Position numbers and translations under genes: made by a program. A stretch of 64,000 bases of DNA from Orenia metallireducens (GTDB lineage: Bacteria > Bacillota > Halanaerobiia > Halobacteroidales > Halobacteroidaceae), in NCBI RefSeq assembly GCF_001693735.1, contig NZ_LWDV01000007.1:1-64000 (forward strand), given 5' to 3'. The notes below the pieces were generated by a model, which had not been told where the DNA came from, did not search any database, and worked only from the letters and a program-made list of their open reading frames with translations. How positions within the stretch are numbered: the first letter of the stretch is position 1; the number at the start of each line of letters is the position of its first letter. Shown one piece after another: positions 33,574-42,993 of this stretch.

Positions 33574-35061
33574 TTATTCCCACCAGTTGCGATTATCCTT
33601 CTCCAGAAGTTCCTCAGCTTCTGTAGGTCCATTACTTCCAGCAGAATAAATTGGTATTTCAGCTTTATTTTCAGCCCACGCCTGAGCTATCTGGTCAACA
33701 AATCTCCAAGAATATTCTACTTCATCCCAATGAGTAAAGAGAGTCTGATCCCCGATTATTACACTATGCATTAATCTTTCATAGGCTTCAGGAGAATTAA
33801 AACCAACTTGACAGTTTTGGCAGAAGTCCATCTTAACTGGAACAATCTTTGCTTTACTACCAGGTTCTTTAGCATTAAATTCAAAATTAATCCCTTCTTC
33901 AGGTTGAATCTTAATTACTAAAAGATTAGGACTTAAATCATTAAATTCTTTCTGATAAGAAGGGTGAAAAGAGGATTTAAACTCTATAATTACCTTTGTT
34001 ACTTTATTAGGTAACCTCTTCCCAGTTTTGATATAAAAGGGAACTCCGGACCAGCGTAGATTATTTACAAATAGCTTTAAAGCTACAAAGGTCTCTGTAC
34101 TAGAATCATTAACAACATTCTTCTCATTTCGATAAGCAGTAACCTCTTCTCCATCTATTTTACCTATACCATACTGACCTCTTATCACATAATCATCAAC
34201 TTGCTCTAACTCCAAATTAGCCAATGTCTTTAAAACCTTTATCTTTTCAGTCCTAATCGACTCTGTACTCATATCTGCTGGAGGCTCCATAGCCGTTAAT
34301 GCCAAAATCTGTAGCATATGATTCTGAACCATATCTCGCAAGGCTCCAGATTTCTCATAGTATCCACCTCGATCTCCTACTCCAACCTTCTCATTAGAGA
34401 TAATCTGTATATTATCTATATACTTATTATCCCATATAGCTTCAAAAACTAGATTAGCAAAGCGAATCATCATCATACTCTGTAACATCTCTTTACCTAA
34501 ATAATGATCAATCCGGTATATATTCTCTTCTGGAAATACCTCAGTTATCTGATTATTCAACTCAGTTGCTGATTCCAAATCATAACCAAAAGGTTTTTCA
34601 ATAACTACCTTAGGCCAAGATGGATTAGAGAAATCGAGTAAATTATACTTCTCTAAAGACTCTACAATAGTTCCAAAAAATCGTGGAGGCATTGCTAGAT
34701 AAAATATCCTTCTACTTTTACTTTGATATTTATTGTCTAAATTCTCTAAGGTTTCCTTTAAATCTTGATATCCATCCTTATTTGAGATATCAAAAGACTT
34801 ATAATAAATCCTTTCCCTCAAGCTACTCCATACCTCTTCTTTTATCTCTCTTTTGACAAATTTCTGTAATGACTTATATATACTTGCTACGTATGCTTCT
34901 TGATTATCAACTGACCTCCCAGTAGCAATTATAGAGAATTCTTCAGGTAATAATCCTTGATCTAGCAAATTATAAAAAGCTGGAATTAACTTACGGTGAG
35001 TTAAATCTCCTGTACCTCCAAAGATTATAATCTGACAAGACTCCAATTTATCTCTTTTCAA
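33574..35061 (-). CDS. zwf: glucose-6-phosphate 1-dehydrogenase
   Basis: NADP-dependent first enzyme of the oxidative pentose phosphate pathway, about 495 residues. The N-terminal Rossmann motif is IIIFGGTGDLTHRKLIPAFY. The active-site motif RIDHYLGKE is present, and the C-terminal domain carries WSGVPFYIKTGKRLP. The frame opens at ATG 35082, which has no Shine-Dalgarno; TTG 35061 has GGAGG eight bases upstream and is preferred. The start overlaps the 3' end of gnd by 14 bases, so the two are coupled. Confidence 0.96.
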   Translation of the reverse strand: MKRDKLESCQIIIFGGTGDLTHRKLIPAFYNLLDQGLLPEEFSIIATGRSVDNQEAYVASIYKSLQKFVKREIKEEVWSSLRERIYYKSFDISNKDGYQDLKETLENLDNKYQSKSRRIFYLAMPPRFFGTIVESLEKYNLLDFSNPSWPKVVIEKPFGYDLESATELNNQITEVFPEENIYRIDHYLGKEMLQSMMMIRFANLVFEAIWDNKYIDNIQIISNEKVGVGDRGGYYEKSGALRDMVQNHMLQILALTAMEPPADMSTESIRTEKIKVLKTLANLELEQVDDYVIRGQYGIGKIDGEEVTAYRNEKNVVNDSSTETFVALKLFVNNLRWSGVPFYIKTGKRLPNKVTKVIIEFKSSFHPSYQKEFNDLSPNLLVIKIQPEEGINFEFNAKEPGSKAKIVPVKMDFCQNCQVGFNSPEAYERLMHSVIIGDQTLFTHWDEVEYSWRFVDQIAQAWAENKAEIPIYSAGSNGPTEAEELLEKDNRNWWE

Positions 35062-35944
35062 CCTTATGACCTCCAAACTCATTTCTTAATGCTGCTATTA
35101 CCTTACCTGAGAAGGTATCCTCTTGTTGAGAGCGATATCTAACAAAAAGAGAATTTGCAATCACAGGAACTGGCACCTTAAGTTTAAGGGCTTCTTCTAC
35201 TGTCCATAGCCCTTCACCTGAAGAGTTGATAACCCCTTTTATACCTTCTAACTTTGGATCTTTACTAAAAGCATTTTCAGTTAATTCCATCAACCAACTT
35301 CTAATTACAGATCCATGGTTCCAAACTCTTGCAATCTCTTTGTAATCCAAGTCAAAATCACTTGCCTCAAGAATCTCAAATCCTTCTCCAATAGCCTGTA
35401 AGATACCATACTCAATACCATTATGCACCATCTTAGTAAAGTGTCCACTCCCCGTTGGACCTGTATGTAAGTACCCTTTTTCTACATTTACATCTTTAAA
35501 GACTCCTTCTAGATAAGCAAAGACACTATCGTCGGCACCAATCATCATACAAGCACCATTTCTTGCGCCTTCAACACCCCCACTGGTTCCAGCATCAACC
35601 AAATGGATTCCCTTTTGATTTAGGTACTCATTTCTTCTTAAGGTATTATTAAAATTGGAATTACCACCATCTATAATGATATCATCTTCATCTAAAAGTG
35701 GTATTAACTTCTTAATTGTATTATCTACTGGATCACCAGCAGGTATCATCATCCAGATAACTCTTCTTTTTGAAAGACTGTCTACTAATTCCCCTATGCT
35801 ATCAGAAACTTCAATTCCTTCTTTCTGAGCTACTTCTAAACCTTCAGAACTCATATCATACCCTATTATCTGATGCCCGTGATCTAATAAGTTTAATGCC
35901 AAATTCTTACCCATTTTTCCTAATCCAATAATCCCAATCTCCAT
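35048..35944 (-). CDS. gnd: 6-phosphogluconate dehydrogenase, short decarboxylating type
   Basis: Converts 6-phosphogluconate to ribulose-5-phosphate. 298 residues, the short (YqeC-like, often NAD-preferring) form rather than the 470-residue enzyme. GIIGLGKMGKNLALNLLDHG binds the dinucleotide, DAGTSGGVEGARNGACMM is the substrate signature, and HNGIEYGILQAIGEGFEIL carries the catalytic region. The ATG is preceded by AGGGGGAT. It is cotranscribed with zwf; a 6-phosphogluconolactonase gene is not in the window. Confidence 0.95.
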   Translation of the reverse strand: MEIGIIGLGKMGKNLALNLLDHGHQIIGYDMSSEGLEVAQKEGIEVSDSIGELVDSLSKRRVIWMMIPAGDPVDNTIKKLIPLLDEDDIIIDGGNSNFNNTLRRNEYLNQKGIHLVDAGTSGGVEGARNGACMMIGADDSVFAYLEGVFKDVNVEKGYLHTGPTGSGHFTKMVHNGIEYGILQAIGEGFEILEASDFDLDYKEIARVWNHGSVIRSWLMELTENAFSKDPKLEGIKGVINSSGEGLWTVEEALKLKVPVPVIANSLFVRYRSQQEDTFSGKVIAALRNEFGGHKVEKR

Positions 35945-36127
35945 ATCATCATCCCCCTATAAACTATTATTGACTCTAATAATCTTCTTATATATATTTT
36001 AATATATCTTTATTATTTATACCTTTAAACTATTAAAGATTAAATTAAATATAACATCAAATTAACTATACTGATTCTTATTATCACTATTACGATAAAA
36101 GAGAAAATTTTCCTTCATGAATTCAAA

Positions 36128-36165
36128 ATAAGAAGCCCTTGGGATAACCCCAAGAGCTAAAAATT
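36128..36165 (-). terminator. terminator of the amylase gene
   Basis: AGCTCTTGGGG-TTAT-CCCAAGGGCT forms a hairpin a few bases after the stop, followed by TCTTATTTT on the minus strand. Confidence 0.8.
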
Positions 36166-36172
36166 CAGATAT

Positions 36173-39070
36173 TTATTCTACTGTAATAATATTGACCCCA
36201 TCAATTTCTTCTGCATTGGGGTCAATTTCAGTCTTTAATTCAATAAACTGATACTGATATTGACCTGGTTTTAACCAGAGGCTAATTTCATATGCCCCAG
36301 TCTTAGTATTCTCTCTTAAGATAGTATTAAAAGGTTCCCAATCATTCATATCCCCTATTAGCATGATACCATTAATATTCTTATCAGGATTATAACTAAA
36401 GATATGTCCTCCAACTGTAACGATACTATTTCGATTACCATCATTACTATATTTAGTAGCTTTAGGATCAGAAATCCAACGCTCTCCACCATTGATGACA
36501 AATTTATATTGATATTCACCAGGTGATAAACTTAGAGTTGCTTCATAAACTCCATCACCATCTCTATCAGTCATATCAGTGGCTTGTGGATTCCAGCCAT
36601 TAAACTCTCCAGCCACTGTCACTCTATCACCTTCATTAACATTCTCTGGTAAATCAAAACTAAAGGTATAATCCATAGTCTCTTTACTATCGCTCTTGGT
36701 GATTTGAATTTGATTCTTCTTACCATCAGAACTGAGTGGAGCATCAGGATCTAAAGTATGAGTTTCTGTGACAAATTGATATTTATATTGACCTGGAGTC
36801 AACTTCAGCTCAACCTCATAAATCCCATCATTATCTCTATCTTTCATCTCAAGTCCGTCTGCACTATTCCAGCTAGTCATATCCCCTAATAGCAATACTT
36901 TGTCTACACTAGGGTCTACTTTATAACTAAATACTACTTTTCTAACATTAAATAACTCTCTTTCTGTAGCTGTACTCTTTAAAATCATTGTTCCATAAGC
37001 AGGTATCTTTAAGATATCTGAAGCATTATAATTAGTAGCTGTCAACATTTCATAAGCATCAGCATTTATTGCAATCTCTTGTAATGAATTACTTAAATTA
37101 TGAATAACAAAGAAATCATAAACATGTTGAGGTGACTCTACTTTATAAATATAATTTGGACCACTGATATCTAGCTTAGTATAGTTTGTACTAGAGAAGA
37201 AAGCAGGATTAGATTTTCTAACTCTAATTAACCTCTTATAATGTTCGAAGATACTTTCTTCTATTCCTTGTTGCTCTTCTAAAGAAATTCCATCATCAGC
37301 TTTAGTATAAGCCATTGGGTGATAGAATCCACCTTTATCCATTGTGGTCATACCATTACCTGCTGCATCACTATACCAATCAAAAGGCTCTCTAATATTA
37401 TCATCAGGTTTGGTGCCTATTTGACCAATCTCTTCCCCATAATAGATAAATGGTGTACCTGGTAAGGTCAATAATAATGAAGCTGCCAATTTCATCTTCT
37501 CTTTATCAGAACCTAGCTCTGACGCTACTCTGTTCTGGTCATGATTTCTTAAGAAGGTAGCATCAATAAAGTTATCAGAATAACTACTATATTTTGCATG
37601 AATCTCTTTTAACTCTTTGATAATATCAATATTTTCTCCATTTGTAACCTCTATCATCCTATCTGCTAAGCTAAAGTTAAAAGAAGCGTCTAAATCTTCA
37701 AAGAAGCGTGCCATCTTATCGGTTTCAGCCCAGTTCTCTCCTACTAAGAAAGCATTAGGATTGACCTCTTTTACAGCTGTATTGAATTCCTGCCACCAAT
37801 TATGGGTTACATCACCATCTTTATCATCGATATGCTTAGCTGCATCCAATCTAAATCCATCTACCCCATCAGAGAAATCTCCATCATTATCTGGATCTAG
37901 CCAGAATCTAGCTACCTTTTTCATCTCTGCTCTTACCTCTGGATTCGAGAAGTTTAAATCAGGCATTTCACTCCAAAAAACAGCATGATAATATTCTTTA
38001 TTAAACCTTTGATACCAAACTCTTTGCCCCCAAGGACCTGCTTCATTTATATCATCAAACTCATCTTGCCAGACATAATAATCTCTATACTGACTTCCTT
38101 CTTCATAGGCTGAGCTTTCAAACCATGGGTTTCTACTAGAGGTATGATTTACCACTAAGTCCATAATTACCTTGATACCATTATCATGGGCAGCCTGCAA
38201 AAACTCTTGGAATTCTTCTAAAGTTCCATAATCAGGATTGGTGTTATAGTAGTCAACTACATCATAGCCATGATAACTTGGGCTATCATTGATTGGCATC
38301 AACCATAATGCATCTACACCTAACTCTTTAAGGTAAGGTATCTTTTCCTTTAACCCTACAAAATCTCCAATCTGATCTCCATTGCCATCATAGAAACTTC
38401 TGACAAAAACCTCATAGAAGATAGACTCTCTAGCCCACTTAGCAGGAGCCCAGTTATTGGTATTACCCATCTTCTTAAAGGATAAAACTTTAGTTGAAAT
38501 AGTATTCTCCCCATTTATAGCCTCTATCTTGTAATAATAAGTCTTATTAGGTGTAAGCCCTTCCATTTTAATACCTTGATTATTATAATTTACATTACTC
38601 TTAACCTTCTCTAATTTATCACTACTCTCTCCTAGATAAAGATTAATTCTATTGGCTGGATTGGTCTTAAATAAGAATTTTAGCATATTATCATCGATAT
38701 CAATATACTGATTGGCATCAACTATAACCATATCCTCTTTATCTAATTTTGTTCGAATTAACTCAACAGTTAATTTTGTGCTTAGGCTCGTTAGGTTTAA
38801 CTTCTTCTCCTTACTATCATATCCTGATTTGGATATTATAGCTTTTAGCTTTGCCTGCCTAATATCATCAAAAGCTACTAGACCTTGTGAATCAGTCTTA
38901 GCAGTTGCCACTCCTTCTAGGTTAACATCAGCATTAGCTACTACCTCTCCAGCTTCATCAACTACTTTGATTACTATTTCAGCTGGATTTTGGAGTAATT
39001 CCTCTTCATTACATGCTGAAAAAAGCAGAGTAATCCCTAATAATAAACAGATTAAGATCCTTTTCTTCAT
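36173..39070 (-). CDS. multidomain GH13 alpha-amylase/pullulanase-type lipoprotein
   Basis: 965 residues, an exported alpha-glucan hydrolase. The lipobox LLFSAC puts the lipid-modified Cys at 20. Then come a carboxypeptidase-regulatory-like fold (about 30-110), an FN3-like domain (about 115-200), and the GH13 barrel (about 210-620). Predicted catalytic residues are Asp409 (GFRLDAAKH), Glu445 (LVGENWAE) and Asp511 (LRNHDQNR). Three glycogen-binding E-set modules follow (about 705-790, 795-880, 885-960), each with a GxYxYxF-type strand (GQYKYQF, GEYQYKF, GQYQYQF). A possible cre site lies 220 bases upstream. Confidence 0.93.
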   Translation of the reverse strand: MKKRILICLLLGITLLFSACNEEELLQNPAEIVIKVVDEAGEVVANADVNLEGVATAKTDSQGLVAFDDIRQAKLKAIISKSGYDSKEKKLNLTSLSTKLTVELIRTKLDKEDMVIVDANQYIDIDDNMLKFLFKTNPANRINLYLGESSDKLEKVKSNVNYNNQGIKMEGLTPNKTYYYKIEAINGENTISTKVLSFKKMGNTNNWAPAKWARESIFYEVFVRSFYDGNGDQIGDFVGLKEKIPYLKELGVDALWLMPINDSPSYHGYDVVDYYNTNPDYGTLEEFQEFLQAAHDNGIKVIMDLVVNHTSSRNPWFESSAYEEGSQYRDYYVWQDEFDDINEAGPWGQRVWYQRFNKEYYHAVFWSEMPDLNFSNPEVRAEMKKVARFWLDPDNDGDFSDGVDGFRLDAAKHIDDKDGDVTHNWWQEFNTAVKEVNPNAFLVGENWAETDKMARFFEDLDASFNFSLADRMIEVTNGENIDIIKELKEIHAKYSSYSDNFIDATFLRNHDQNRVASELGSDKEKMKLAASLLLTLPGTPFIYYGEEIGQIGTKPDDNIREPFDWYSDAAGNGMTTMDKGGFYHPMAYTKADDGISLEEQQGIEESIFEHYKRLIRVRKSNPAFFSSTNYTKLDISGPNYIYKVESPQHVYDFFVIHNLSNSLQEIAINADAYEMLTATNYNASDILKIPAYGTMILKSTATERELFNVRKVVFSYKVDPSVDKVLLLGDMTSWNSADGLEMKDRDNDGIYEVELKLTPGQYKYQFVTETHTLDPDAPLSSDGKKNQIQITKSDSKETMDYTFSFDLPENVNEGDRVTVAGEFNGWNPQATDMTDRDGDGVYEATLSLSPGEYQYKFVINGGERWISDPKATKYSNDGNRNSIVTVGGHIFSYNPDKNINGIMLIGDMNDWEPFNTILRENTKTGAYEISLWLKPGQYQYQFIELKTEIDPNAEEIDGVNIITVE

Positions 39071-39289
39071 TAATATAACCTCCTTGAGCTATTTTAAGTA
39101 AATTTCATAATAAATAGCCTTATAGGTTCTTATATAGATTAGTCTATTTTAATAGCTTATAAAACTTACTCATTAATATATATAATTTAACAAAAGTAAT
39201 TATTATTTTACTCTTATTAAATCTATATCAAATTTTATACAATCTTTCTTTTAAAGTAATTAACTTAATTTCTTCTGAAAAAATCTTTG

Positions 39290-39303
39290 TGGAAACGTTT
39301 TCT
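39290..39303. promoter_or_regulatory. possible catabolite-responsive element (cre) for the amylase
   Basis: On the minus strand AGAAAACGTTTCCA matches the CcpA consensus TGNAANCGNNNNCA at every fixed position except the first. It lies about 220 bases upstream of the amylase start, in a region where carbon control would be expected. Confidence 0.45.
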
Positions 39304-39520
39304 AAAGTTGCATAAATCGACTCCCTATTTAGTCTTAATATTCTATCTATGATTTAATTATCCTTTCTTTTTTCTATGAAAAGTTTTTTATTGACTAAAA
39401 TTATAAAAAATATTTTCAACTTGATATCTTCTTAATAGAGAAAAATATCTACTCATTAGAAAACTAAAATAGCATGTTGCGCTACTTAAGTTTGTAAGTT
39501 AGATAGTGACGGTTATGGGG

Positions 39521-39672
39521 ATATTGGGACACTTTTATACCTCATGAATAAAATCTTTTTGTTCCCTCTCTTAAGGTAGGAGAGGGCTAGGATGAGGTCT
39601 GAGGTTTTAAATTTATTTCTTAATTCTCAATTTTACATTCTCAATTATCAATTCGAAAAAATGTCGCAATAT
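39521..39672. repeat. MITE-like element, short type (copy C)
   Basis: A 152-bp unit beginning ATATTGGGACACTTTT and ending AAAATGTCGCAATAT, with the shared interior GAGAGGGCTAGGATGAGGTC. Right flank CTATATATTGTATCA parallels copy B. A partial echo of the end (TTGCGCTACTT) lies just outside at 39477. It occupies part of the 735-base gap between the amylase and NADH oxidase genes. Confidence 0.72.
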
Positions 39673-39723
39673 CTATATATTGTATCAATTTTAATAGTAT
39701 AAATGGTTAAAAAAAAGATATAA

Positions 39724-39752
39724 AAAGAGCATCCCTTTAAAGGATGCCCAAA
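39724..39752 (-). terminator. terminator of the NADH oxidase gene
   Basis: GGGCATCC-TTTAAA-GGATGC(TC) hairpin followed by TTTTTAT on the minus strand. Confidence 0.85.
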
Positions 39753-39806
39753 GTTTAATTATTGATGTTATTAAAAAAGCTAGAAGTTTATCTCTACACT
39801 AGTATA

Positions 39807-41135
39807 TTACTTAGCATTTAGTCCTGCTAAATTAAGTAGATTCCAGGGTTTATTAAAGTGTGGTTGGAAGAAGAAATCGATAAAAGCTAACTCATCTACT
39901 GTCATCTTATTTTGAATTACAACTGACATAGTATTGATAGATTGAGTTAAATCTGTCTCTGACATCAACTGAGCTCCTACAATTCTTTTAGAGCCTTTTT
40001 CATAAACTACCTTCAATATGGCCTCATCATATGTAGGCATAAATTCAGGACGATAATTGTCTGTTACCGTTACTGTCTCCACTTCAAGACCAGCTTCCTT
40101 AGCTGATAGCTCTGTTAACCCAGTGGCAGCAATATTGTGTTCATATATTTTAATACCTGAAGTACCTTGAGTTCCCATATACTTTGTATTCTCTTCTAGT
40201 AAGTTTCTAGCAACCAATGTTCCCATACGGACTGCATTTGTCGCTAATGGGATATATCGATACTCTTCTGTAGGATTATATCTAACTGCACAACAGTCTC
40301 CTGCTGCAAATACATCCTTTTTACTAGTACGCATATAGTTATCAACTATAATTGCACCATCATCTAACATATCAACCTGACCTTTAACTAACTCTGTATT
40401 TGGCTTAAAGCCAATACACATAATTACTAAATCAGCTTCATATTCACCTTTATCTGTAATTACCTTTGAAACCTTACCTTCACTGCCTTCAAATTTATTG
40501 ACAGTCTCACCCAATGCCAGAGTTACCCCATGCTCTTTAAAGGATTTTTCAGCAACATCGGTAAACTCTGCATCTAGATATTTGCTCAAAATTCTATCTT
40601 CCATATCTATTAGTGTTACATTCTTATTATTTCTTTCAAAGGATTCTGCAAGTTCAACACCTATATATCCAGCTCCTACTACTACTATATTCTTAGCATT
40701 TTGAGCTTTCTCAATAATATCATTTGCATGATAGAAATTTTTAGATAAGACTATATTATCTAAATCTATTCCAGCTAAGTTAGGAATAATTGGCCAAGAA
40801 CCTGTTGTAATAATTAACTTATCAAAATCATCTTCAAAATCTTCTCCACTATCTAAATCTCTAATTTTTAATTTTTTATTATCTATATCTACATTTAATA
40901 CATCATGACCCATCTTTGTTCTAACTCCTAAATCAGCTAACTCCTCTGGAGAAGAATAGAATAGACCTTTTACATCCTTTACTATACCACCAACATATAA
41001 TGCGATACCGCAGGATAGAAATGAAATATTATCATTTCTCTCATAGACGGTTATCTCTGCCTGTGGATACAATTTAGCTGCATTAACTATCACAGCAGTA
41101 CCCGCATGTGTACATCCTATAACTGCTATTTTCAC
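39807..41135 (-). CDS. nox: NADH oxidase / CoA-disulfide reductase family flavoprotein
   Basis: FAD-dependent oxidoreductase of 442 residues that probably reduces O2 to water or a disulfide/persulfide with NADH. The FAD motif is VIGCTHAGTA, the single redox Cys42 lies in SFLSCGIALYVGG, the NADH motif is VVGAGYIGVELAESF, and the second FAD motif is VFAAGDCCAV. Cys42 is the sulfenate position of Nox/Npx enzymes. The frame runs up to an ATG at 41210, but the promoter lies there; GTG 41135 has AAAGGAGGG seven bases upstream. It is monocistronic, likely for oxygen detoxification in an anaerobe. Confidence 0.92.
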   Translation of the reverse strand: MKIAVIGCTHAGTAVIVNAAKLYPQAEITVYERNDNISFLSCGIALYVGGIVKDVKGLFYSSPEELADLGVRTKMGHDVLNVDIDNKKLKIRDLDSGEDFEDDFDKLIITTGSWPIIPNLAGIDLDNIVLSKNFYHANDIIEKAQNAKNIVVVGAGYIGVELAESFERNNKNVTLIDMEDRILSKYLDAEFTDVAEKSFKEHGVTLALGETVNKFEGSEGKVSKVITDKGEYEADLVIMCIGFKPNTELVKGQVDMLDDGAIIVDNYMRTSKKDVFAAGDCCAVRYNPTEEYRYIPLATNAVRMGTLVARNLLEENTKYMGTQGTSGIKIYEHNIAATGLTELSAKEAGLEVETVTVTDNYRPEFMPTYDEAILKVVYEKGSKRIVGAQLMSETDLTQSINTMSVVIQNKMTVDELAFIDFFFQPHFNKPWNLLNLAGLNAK

Positions 41136-41181
41136 TAATAGCCCTCCTTTTTTAATAATAATGATTGCTGCTATCAATATC

Positions 41182-41210
41182 ATTATACAATATATGGTTT
41201 GTCTTTGCAA
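41182..41210 (-). promoter_or_regulatory. promoter of the NADH oxidase gene
   Basis: TTGCAA (41205-41210), 17 bases, TATAAT (41182-41187) on the minus strand. It supports the GTG start at 41135, since the upstream ATG would be before the transcription start. Confidence 0.65.
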
Positions 41211-41313
41211 TTGAAATCATTTTAGAGACCGAAAATTGTTATCCGACAACCTACTTATAAATAAAAAATATGCCTTATCTTTTAAAATTATACTTCTAAT
41301 CAACTTAAAGTTA

Positions 41314-42276
41314 TTAAGCTAAATTACTGATGTATCTGATAATCCGCATAGCAGAACTAGTAATACTTCTTTCATAATAATCATTGGGACTATTTAAAAA
41401 GATAGTAAAAGTTACAGGTGCAATTAGCACAAAAGGAATACCGTCTACAATAATAGTAATCCTTCCTTCTAATATACTACAAACAGTCTTATCAACTCTT
41501 TCTGTAGCTAAAATCTGAGGAAATATACTCCATTTATGATTCTCTATTAATTGTTCTATTTGAGCACTACCCACTATTCCATCGGTATCAATACTTTTAA
41601 TTCTAGCTTTAACTTCATCAACTAGTTCTTGATTAATCACCCCTTTAAGATAGACAAGGGCTATATTAGTTCTTGTTTTACGACTTACTTCTAGCAATTC
41701 TACTGCCAATTTAGAGGTTTTTGCCCTCTTTCTAATCAAAGATATATTAGTTTTGATCGATTCCACAAAACCTTCACAAAACCCACCAATAGTCTCCTCG
41801 GAAGCAGGAGATTCTATATTTCTTGTCTCCCATCCTGTTGTGCCAATCATAAGAGCTTGCTTATATCCTTCAATAAATAATAATGTATTTCCTGATAACA
41901 ACGAACGTTCTAATTGATTAAAATTACCACTTATTTTCACTTCTAGAGTAGTTACTAGCTTCTCCTTAATCTTCTTTAAATCAATTCTATTATTCTCCTT
42001 ATTATCTTCCACTTGTAAAGGGCTTAATATATGTTCACCGATTAAATCTCTTTCTGCCATTCCATCAATACATACTAATAATGAGGATGTATTGCTGTTT
42101 TCTAAGTAGATATCTCTATATATAAAATCATCACTATTTAAAAATATCTGCTCTAGCACCCTCTTATTTTTATGTAAAGACTTTAAGACTGGAATTACTT
42201 AAGGGGAATTTGTATATTCTATATTCTGCTTTATACTCTTAATCCCGGATATTTTTTTGAATTTATCTAATATCAT
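41314..42276 (-). pseudogene. gerA-type spore germinant receptor subunit, decayed
   Basis: The open part (42159-41314, GTG start, 281 residues) matches the N-terminal soluble domain of GerA-family A subunits: LLVCIDGMAERDLIGEHIL, LLSGNTLLFIEGY, NIALVYLKGVINQELVDEV, and the run into the first membrane region (IPFVLIAPVTFTIFLNSPND). It then stops after RIIRYISNLA, where intact proteins continue with about 200 residues of membrane helices. Upstream in the same frame lies a normal-looking start (ATG 42276 behind TGGAGG, MILDKFKKISG), interrupted by TAA at 42199-42201. Thus one nonsense codon and a missing C-terminal half. Confidence 0.85.
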
Positions 42277-42521
42277 TATTAAGAGATCCTCCATTTAAGA
42301 TATTAATTAATATTTCTTTTGAGAAGTTACTACTATTTTAACTTCTACCATTATTATCTACATATATAAGATAAATATTATCTATAAAAAGGTATAGCCA
42401 AAAATAAACAATTATTAGAAGCACCTCTGATTTATAGTAAATTCTATTATCATCACTTATATTTCCACTAATTTAGTAGTATATAAAATTGATTTCAATG
42501 TAAATATTGGATTAATTGTTA

Positions 42522-42551
42522 ACATTTCTAGGGAAGTTTCCATATTATAAT
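42522..42551 (+). promoter_or_regulatory. possible sigma-K-type promoter for the WDRDRD gene
   Basis: CATATTATA (42541-42549) matches the sigma-K -10 pattern CATANNNTA, with AC (42522-42523) 17 bases upstream as in the sigma-K -35. No sigma-A -35 lies at the right distance from the overlapping TATAAT. The signal is short, so this is suggestive only. Confidence 0.4.
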
Positions 42552-42580
42552 AACAAAACCGATGAAAGGAGGAAAAGTTC

Positions 42581-42811
42581 ATGGGAAGATATCGTAGAGA
42601 CTGGGATCGAGATAGAGATAGGTGGGATCGTGACAGAGACTGGGATCGTGACAGAGACTGGGATCGTGACAGAGACTGGGATCGTGACAGAGACTGGGAT
42701 CGTGATAGAGACTGGGATCGTGATAGAGACTGGGATCGTGACAGAGACTGGGATCGTGATAGAGACTGGGATCGTGATAGAGACTGGGATCGTGATAGAA
42801 GAAGACGATAA
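42581..42811 (+). CDS. WDRDRD-repeat polyampholyte protein, candidate spore-coat component
   Basis: 76 residues built from only six amino acids: 33 Asp, 29 Arg, 11 Trp, plus Met, Gly, Tyr. After [14 protein letters not shown] come nine WDRDRD units and a final WDRDRRRR. The DNA is an 18-bp tandem repeat varying mainly at one silent GAC/GAT position. The frame is chosen because AAAGGAGG precedes ATG by eight bases; other frames lack a usable start signal. It is the only plus-strand gene in the window, with its own terminator and a possible sigma-K promoter, next to a gerA remnant. No known family is recognised; coat or condensate-forming roles are inference. Confidence 0.75.
   Translation: MGRYRRDWDRDRDRWDRDRDWDRDRDWDRDRDWDRDRDWDRDRDWDRDRDWDRDRDWDRDRDWDRDRDWDRDRRRR
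42628..42795 (+). repeat. 18-bp tandem repeat array inside the WDRDRD gene
   Basis: Roughly nine to ten head-to-tail copies of TGGGATCGTGAYAGAGAC. Units are identical except for C/T at one third-codon position. This conservation implies recent expansion or ongoing slippage. Confidence 0.95.
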
Positions 42812-42852
42812 CTGTGTAAAAAGTAAAGTTATTATCCTTATAATTTAAAATT

Positions 42853-42893
42853 ATAGACAAAAAGCACGTTCTAAAAAATGTGCTTTTGTCTAT
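42853..42893 (+). terminator. terminator of the WDRDRD gene
   Basis: AGACAAAAAGCAC and GTGCTTTTGTCT form a long hairpin with a T-rich continuation on the plus strand about 45 bases after the stop. Its A-rich start could let it work in the reverse direction as well. Confidence 0.75.
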
Positions 42894-42993
42894 TTGTTAT
42901 TTATATTGGTCCTTTATCTTTACTAATTAGCTTAAAATGATGTGAATGAAAGCTATTATACTTTATATTTAATTTCTAACCCTTTTCATGATA

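Noticed and set aside
42600-42795. CRISPR array
   Set aside because: The 18-bp units are contiguous with no unique spacers and encode a repeat protein. No cas genes are in the window.
42579-42860. Alternative frames through the tandem repeat (ETGIVT on plus, CHDPSLY on minus)
   Set aside because: Every frame of an 18-bp repeat is open. Only the WDRDRD frame has a Shine-Dalgarno at the right distance from an ATG; the others are shadows.
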